Origin: an uncultured SAR116 cluster alpha proteobacterium
GTDB lineage: Bacteria > Pseudomonadota > Alphaproteobacteria > Puniceispirillales > Puniceispirillaceae
Direction of reading: 5' to 3'
Length of the DNA: 61,562 bases
NCBI GenBank assembly: GCA_902578815.1
Contig: CACHEI010000002.1
Span: 1-61,562 of the forward strand
The stretch's first letter is position 1; every line of letters starts with the position of its first letter. The notes under the pieces were generated by a model. It saw only the letters and a list, made by a program, of their open reading frames with translations, did not search any database and was not told the DNA's origin. This document shows, one piece after another, positions 57,601 through 61,562 of the stretch. A program made the position numbers and the translations under genes.

Positions 57601-58650
57601 TCAGCCAAAAAAAGCGCGCACCTCAGTGGCGAAGAGGTCAATTTCTGCAGCCCCACAATCCAGATGCGTGACAAGGCGGACATGATCACTGTCGGCGACG
57701 ATCAGCATCCCCTTCGCCGCTAGATGGTCACGCAGCCGCACACCGGCACCTTCGGCAAAATCGACAAACACCATATTGGTCTCGACAGCCGCTGGGTCTG
57801 CAGCGACTCCAGGAATGAGAGAGAGCTGTTCGGCCAGCCGCAAGGCGTTGTCATGGTCGCTGGCAAGGCGTTCAATGTGATGATCCAGCGCATAAAGGCC
57901 AGCAGCCGCAAGAACACCCACCTGACGCAACCCGCCGCCAACGAGTTTGCGAATGCGGTGCGCGCGTCTAATGAATGATTTTGGTCCGGCCAAAAGGGTA
58001 CCAACTGGCGCGCCCAGCCCCTTAGAAAGGCACAGCGAGACCGAGTCCACATCGGCCACTAATTCTGATGGTGAAATGCCAAGCCGAATCACGGCATTCA
58101 TCATCCGTGCACCATCGAGATGCACAACTAGGCCATACTTACGCCCACATCGGGCGGCAGCAGTGATGTCTGACAATGGTTGAACCCGGCCATGCCAGCT
58201 ATTTTCTAGTGACAGCATCCGCGAGATCGGGCAATGTTCGTCATCAGGCTTGATCGTCCGCTTAATGGTCTCGGGATCGACTGACCCATTCGAATTCATC
58301 GCCATTGGCGCGAACATAATGCCGCCAAGCACTGAGGCACCGCCTGCCTCGTCAATAAACACATGATAGTCCGCACCGCACAGAACTTCCTCGCCGCGCT
58401 GGCAATGCGCCAGCATCGCAACCAGATTCGACTGTGTGCCACTCGACATAAATAGCGCCGCCTCTTTGCCAAGGAGGCGTGCTGCCCGCTCCTGCAGTTC
58501 GTTCACAGTTGGGTCGTCACCATAAACGTCATCACCCACAGAAGCTGCTAGCATAGCCGCTCGCATTCCCTCGGTTGGCTTGGTGACGGTGTCGCTGCGC
58601 ATATCAACCAGCGGTATCTTATTAGATTTTACAGCGCTTACATAACTCAT
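57601..58650 (-). CDS. ltaE: Low-specificity L-threonine aldolase
   Basis: A 349-residue fold-type I PLP enzyme that splits L-threonine to glycine and acetaldehyde. DMRSDTVTKPTEGMR and DVYGDDPTVNELQERAARLLGKEAAL open the protein. SGTQSNLVA is the PLP-phosphate loop, VHLDGARMMNA gives the PLP-Asp, and SLCLSKGLGAPVGTLLAG has the Schiff-base Lys. The start follows a good gaggagat box. Head-to-tail with the dmdA-like gene, and glycine production fits one-carbon metabolism. Confidence 0.94.
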   Translation of the reverse strand: MSYVSAVKSNKIPLVDMRSDTVTKPTEGMRAAMLAASVGDDVYGDDPTVNELQERAARLLGKEAALFMSSGTQSNLVAMLAHCQRGEEVLCGADYHVFIDEAGGASVLGGIMFAPMAMNSNGSVDPETIKRTIKPDDEHCPISRMLSLENSWHGRVQPLSDITAAARCGRKYGLVVHLDGARMMNAVIRLGISPSELVADVDSVSLCLSKGLGAPVGTLLAGPKSFIRRAHRIRKLVGGGLRQVGVLAAAGLYALDHHIERLASDHDNALRLAEQLSLIPGVAADPAAVETNMVFVDFAEGAGVRLRDHLAAKGMLIVADSDHVRLVTHLDCGAAEIDLFATEVRAFFG

Positions 58651-59185
58651 CTGTATCTCCTCTGGCCTGACCCGGACGTGCCCTGATCACCTCAGCGACA
58701 GTGTGCATTGCGCCAACCCGGGAGCGCAAGATTTATTGACCGACCATAACAGACCTGAGATCGAAATCAGGGTTGGCAACATTATAGGGAAGGCGACTCT
58801 GTCCAGCCTCCAAGTAGCGTTTGCCCATTATTTGGCCAGCAGGACACCGTGGCGCTTGAATAGCTCACCCCTGTGCCGGATACCAGCTCCAAATCGATTG
58901 ACTCCCACCACCTTTTTCCGCACCTGATGATCTGATGAATGAAGCTACTAGCTAGGGGAACAAAGCCGCTTGAATATAGGCAAATATCATATTGTACCGA
59001 ACAAAACCATGGCGCCTGGCGGCGGGTGAATTTGCACCGGTCAATGTTTCTGCTCAACTGCGGCGCTGTGCTGGGCGTTTTAGAACGACATAACGGGTCC
59101 GGCATAGCATCAACAATTTTCAGCGACTTCACCAGCGTTATGAAATTACGTGCAGACGAAAGACAATGCTTCTTGCACAAGCTGA
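58651..59185. other. 535-bp gap without a recognised gene
   Basis: A 132-codon minus-strand frame (58782-59180) and plus frames overlapping it show no recognisable domain and are probably chance. It should contain the ltaE promoter near 58660-58750. No repeat or RNA gene was recognised. Confidence 0.5.
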
Positions 59186-59947
59186 TCAGCTATCATTGCA
59201 GCGCAGCAATGTATCACCACGTCGCAAAAGCAATTCCGGTAGGCCCGTTAGATCAGCGATGACATTTTCCGGCTTGATGGCCGGGTCCGGGCGCTCGGCA
59301 ACATCATCGGCAATGCAGATAAAATCTGCCACGCCGGCGGCGATGGCAGCGCCATAATCAGCTGTCGTATCACCTATCATCAGCACTTGTGAGGGATCAA
59401 ACCCACCGGCAGCGCAGCAATAAAGAAGTCCGCCAGGTTCAGGTTTAACCCCATGTCCGCTATCGGCCCCAACAACCGTGGAAAACAGGTTGGCAATACC
59501 GAGGTCGGAAAGATTCTGTCGGGCTGAAAACTCATTGTCATTGGTCAGAAGTGACAGTTGGAACCCCGCCGCGTAAAGATTGTCGAGAGGTGTCTTGATG
59601 TCACCCTTGGAAACGGATTTGCCACGGACAAGTCTGAGCATCAGCGCCTCAATTTCTGCCTGATAGGCTCTATCTGAATGGAGATCAAACATAGCAGTAG
59701 GAAGATTTTTTTGCCAAACCGATTGGACCGCGGCCAGGGAATCGCGAGCAAAAACACCACCTGGATCGATCTGGCCGCTGACCACATCAACATTAATTGA
59801 CGCCAGAAGATCAGCTGCGGTAATATCACCATGACCATGGGGTAATCGGGATATGGTATAGTTGGCGAGAGCCTCAATGACTGGCAACCAGGTGGCAGTC
59901 AGGCTTAGAAGGACACCATCCTTGTCAAAAACCAGCAACTTAATCAT
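59186..59947 (-). CDS. HAD-family phosphatase
   Basis: A 253-residue HAD hydrolase. Motif I is LLVFDKDGVLL (nucleophile Asp), motif II LSLLTND, motif III Lys in GVKPEPGG, and motif IV MIGDTTADYGAA. A helical cap lies between motifs I and II. The type resembles phosphoglycolate or beta-phosphoglucomutase-like phosphatases; the substrate cannot be told. The C-terminus (LLRRGDTLLRCNDS) is normal for the family. On the same strand as ltaE but separated by 239 bp after the gap start, so the unit is unclear. Confidence 0.9.
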   Translation of the reverse strand: MIKLLVFDKDGVLLSLTATWLPVIEALANYTISRLPHGHGDITAADLLASINVDVVSGQIDPGGVFARDSLAAVQSVWQKNLPTAMFDLHSDRAYQAEIEALMLRLVRGKSVSKGDIKTPLDNLYAAGFQLSLLTNDNEFSARQNLSDLGIANLFSTVVGADSGHGVKPEPGGLLYCCAAGGFDPSQVLMIGDTTADYGAAIAAGVADFICIADDVAERPDPAIKPENVIADLTGLPELLLRRGDTLLRCNDS

Positions 59948-60045
59948 TTGGGGACTCTGTCGTCACGAATGGGAAGGCCTAACCGTCAGAATGGCTCATC
60001 TGAACACGCCTGCCAAGCTGGTTTCGCCAACGACAGATGCGACGG

Positions 60046-60680
60046 CTAACCGCTGGCCGGTGTGTTCGATGGGCGACACTGCTTAGCAAGCAACCAATCA
60101 ACCGCAGGATGCGTCCGCATTGCTGCCATGAAGGCAGCGAGTTTTGGCCGTTTGTCTAGCAAAACGTTGCTGTCAAGATCCTAGCGCGCCAGCATTTAGA
60201 GATGAAATTCGGCGGCAGAAGGCGCGGCACCACATAGGAACCCACAAAGCGTTTCCTCAATAAAATTACAGGCTGGCGCTTGTTCTACGACGGCAAGGCC
60301 CCGCTCCGCATCAAACGCGCTCTTTGGGGCACAATATTCAGTAGGGTGTTAACGGTGATACGCGGGATAGACGCAGGGTGCCAGCATGGCCAGATATTGC
60401 CAATGCCGATTACGGGCAGCATTGCCAACCTGCGGTGCCAGCTGCGGAAACGCCTCAAACAGATGCGCGATGATTGCCAGCGTCTCGCATATGGTATAGC
60501 CATCTGGACAGATCAGAATAGGCACCTTGCCTAGGGGATTGAGCGTCCAAAAGGATGCCTGCCGCAATTCATCGACGTCGGGAAAGCTGATATCATAATC
60601 CTTTCCTACCGCAGTGAGTATGAATTCTACTATCAGCGAGCCAGCTATCTTTGCTGTGAGATGTTTTTCCAAACAAAATG
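60046..60680 (-). pseudogene. Glutathione S-transferase pseudogene
   Basis: Minus-strand fragments assemble into one GST. From ~60680: AKIAGSLIVEFILTAVGKDY, then FWTLNPLGKVPILICPDGYTI (the GSH-binding NPLGKVP and cis-Pro), then AIIAHLFEAFPQLAP. After a frameshift near 60350, FDAERGLAVVEQAPACNFIE and LCGAAPSAAEFHL follow, then in-frame stops at about 60197 and 60182 (before and after MLAR), and DSNVLLDKRPKLAAFMAAMR to a stop at 60046. At least one frameshift and two stops are present. It lies divergently next to the LysR gene. Confidence 0.85.
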
Positions 60681-60744
60681 CATTAGCTTTTGCCAAGAAA
60701 TTATCTTTGCTGCGATTTTCATCAAATTTTGATATGGATTGAAG

Positions 60745-61562
60745 ATGACTGACATCGACCCTCGGCATCTGCTTCAGTTTCACGAAATTATCCGCACCGG
60801 CTCCTTCACCCGGGCGGCCAAAACGCTTGGCCTGACGCAACCTGCCCTTACTCGCAACATGAAAGTGATGGAAAGGCGGCTTGGCTTTGAGGTGCTGGTG
60901 CGCTCGCGCCAGCGAGTTGTGCCAACAACAATTGGCTTCAGGATACTCGAGGAGGCTGAGTCCGTGGTCATGGCTGGGCGCCGGATCAACGACTTGACTG
61001 ACAATCTTAGCGAGGCTGGCACCCAGATCCTGCGGATCGGCTGCACCGCATCGGCAAGCTGGTCAATCATGGCCGAACCGCTCCGGCAGTTTGCACAACA
61101 GATGCCAACAACCCAGTTTGAAGTGCAAAGCGCGCCAATTCCAACATTGGTATCGCAGCTTGCAAGCGGGAAAATCGAGCTGGCCTTCGGTCCGACGCAG
61201 ATGGCTGAACAACTGCCAAATGCTCTTGGACGGGAATTCTTTCTCACCCAGATGATGATTATTGCCACCCACCGGCATCCGCTGGCCCGTCGTGCTTCCC
61301 TCAGCCCGGCCGACATGCAAAATCAGCGATGGGCGTTGTATCAACCGGGAACGCATATCCGCCTGTTATCGGACAAAATCCTAGAGAAAATGGGGCTGGG
61401 AGGGAACAAAGCCTTCATAACATCTCTGCCGCCTGGTCTTGTCATGCCGTTTTTGGAAATGGGCGACCATATCGGCATCGTGCCGCATTACACACTTGCC
61501 AAAACAGGCGGTAGGTTTCTGCGGATTAGGCCGGCAGAGACAACATTTGCCTTTGGCGCCAT
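60745..61562 (+). CDS. LysR-family transcriptional regulator, 3' end outside window
   Basis: 272 complete codons are seen before the window ends, so the C-terminus is missing. MTDIDPRHLLQFHEIIRTGS opens the N-terminal HTH, which continues FTRAAKTLGLTQPALTRNMK and ends RRLGFEVLVR. The effector-binding domain starts near residue 90 (LRIGCTASASW) and shows GKIELAFGPTQ and the second half GLVMPFLEMGDHIGIVP. Start ATG 60745 follows aaag. Targets are unknown; the divergent GST gene next to it, now broken, would be the classical target. Good match to LysR architecture. Confidence 0.92.
   Translation, partial: MTDIDPRHLLQFHEIIRTGSFTRAAKTLGLTQPALTRNMKVMERRLGFEVLVRSRQRVVPTTIGFRILEEAESVVMAGRRINDLTDNLSEAGTQILRIGCTASASWSIMAEPLRQFAQQMPTTQFEVQSAPIPTLVSQLASGKIELAFGPTQMAEQLPNALGREFFLTQMMIIATHRHPLARRASLSPADMQNQRWALYQPGTHIRLLSDKILEKMGLGGNKAFITSLPPGLVMPFLEMGDHIGIVPHYTLAKTGGRFLRIRPAETTFAFGA

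Noticed and set aside
58782..59180. 132-codon minus-strand frame between ltaE and the HAD gene
   Set aside because: No domain, no ribosome-binding site, and Cys/Trp/Ser-rich composition unlike the neighbours.
1..61562. CRISPR arrays, IS elements, rRNA genes
   Set aside because: No regularly spaced repeats, transposase frames or rRNA sequence were seen on reading through; the only structural RNA gene recognised is the tRNA.

Overview
The window reads as a contiguous piece of an alphaproteobacterial chromosome. Evidence for this includes a prs-rplY-pth-ychF run, a petA-petB-petC (Rieske, cytochrome b, cytochrome c1) operon, an ilvE / MarR (PetP-like) / OmpR (PetR-like) / histidine kinase block, a rpoD-dnaG-GatB/YqeY-carA-carB core, and alphaproteobacterial families such as DUF1285, DUF6111, the ELM1 family, the MidA/NDUFAF7 family and COQ9/TetR-like proteins. 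A DmdA-like protein (DMSP demethylase clade of the GcvT fold), a decayed dimethylglycine dehydrogenase and the gene order suggest a marine lineage, possibly SAR116 (Puniceispirillum-like). That assignment is inference and no search was run.

Layout. 1-5.5 kb: C-terminal part of an S24-type repressor, an RNA m5U methyltransferase, a small ribbon-helix-helix protein, a class I glutamine amidotransferase and a HyuA-type hydantoinase/oxoprolinase. 5.7-7.9 kb: wreck of a dimethylglycine dehydrogenase-like gene (minus strand). 8-20 kb: information-processing core with tRNA(CAT), rpoD, dnaG, GatB/YqeY, carAB, greA, Lrp/AsnC, ELM1 and msrP. 21-24.9 kb: AT-richer, decayed stretches on both sides of an aspartate aminotransferase gene. 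24.9-32.8 kb: uvrB, uvrC, pgsA and the molybdenum-cofactor genes mobB-moeA-moaD-moaE. 32.9-39.7 kb: ilvE, petP/petR-like regulators with a histidine kinase, then csaA, a TetR/COQ9-like gene, proC, YbjN and UbiK-like genes on the minus strand. 39.9-46.6 kb: lgt, MidA-like, pgeF, prs, rplY, pth, ychF. 47.2-53.7 kb (minus): cytochrome bc1 operon, hemF, cca, DUF6111, CoA-pyrophosphatase Nudix, DUF1285. 54.2-61.6 kb: periplasmic PPIase, rarD, cspA, dmdA-like, L-threonine aldolase, a HAD phosphatase, a glutathione S-transferase pseudogene and a truncated LysR regulator.

How the genes work together. Most of the window is housekeeping: transcription, replication priming, nucleotide-excision repair, arginine/pyrimidine precursor synthesis, PRPP, translation quality control, respiration and haem. 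The molybdopterin genes supply the cofactor needed by MsrP-type enzymes. One-carbon/methylated-compound metabolism appears twice: the dead dimethylglycine dehydrogenase and the intact DmdA-like protein both use the tetrahydrofolate-binding GcvT fold, and the L-threonine aldolase beside dmdA makes glycine.

I did not find a convincing undescribed multi-gene system. There is no CRISPR array, IS element, phage module or unknown operon. The most interesting signals are the scattered gene decay (dimethylglycine dehydrogenase, a possible beta-barrel gene, GST), the DmdA-like protein, two mutually exclusive hairpins in the cspA leader, and a DnaA box beside an AT-rich tract between uvrB and uvrC.
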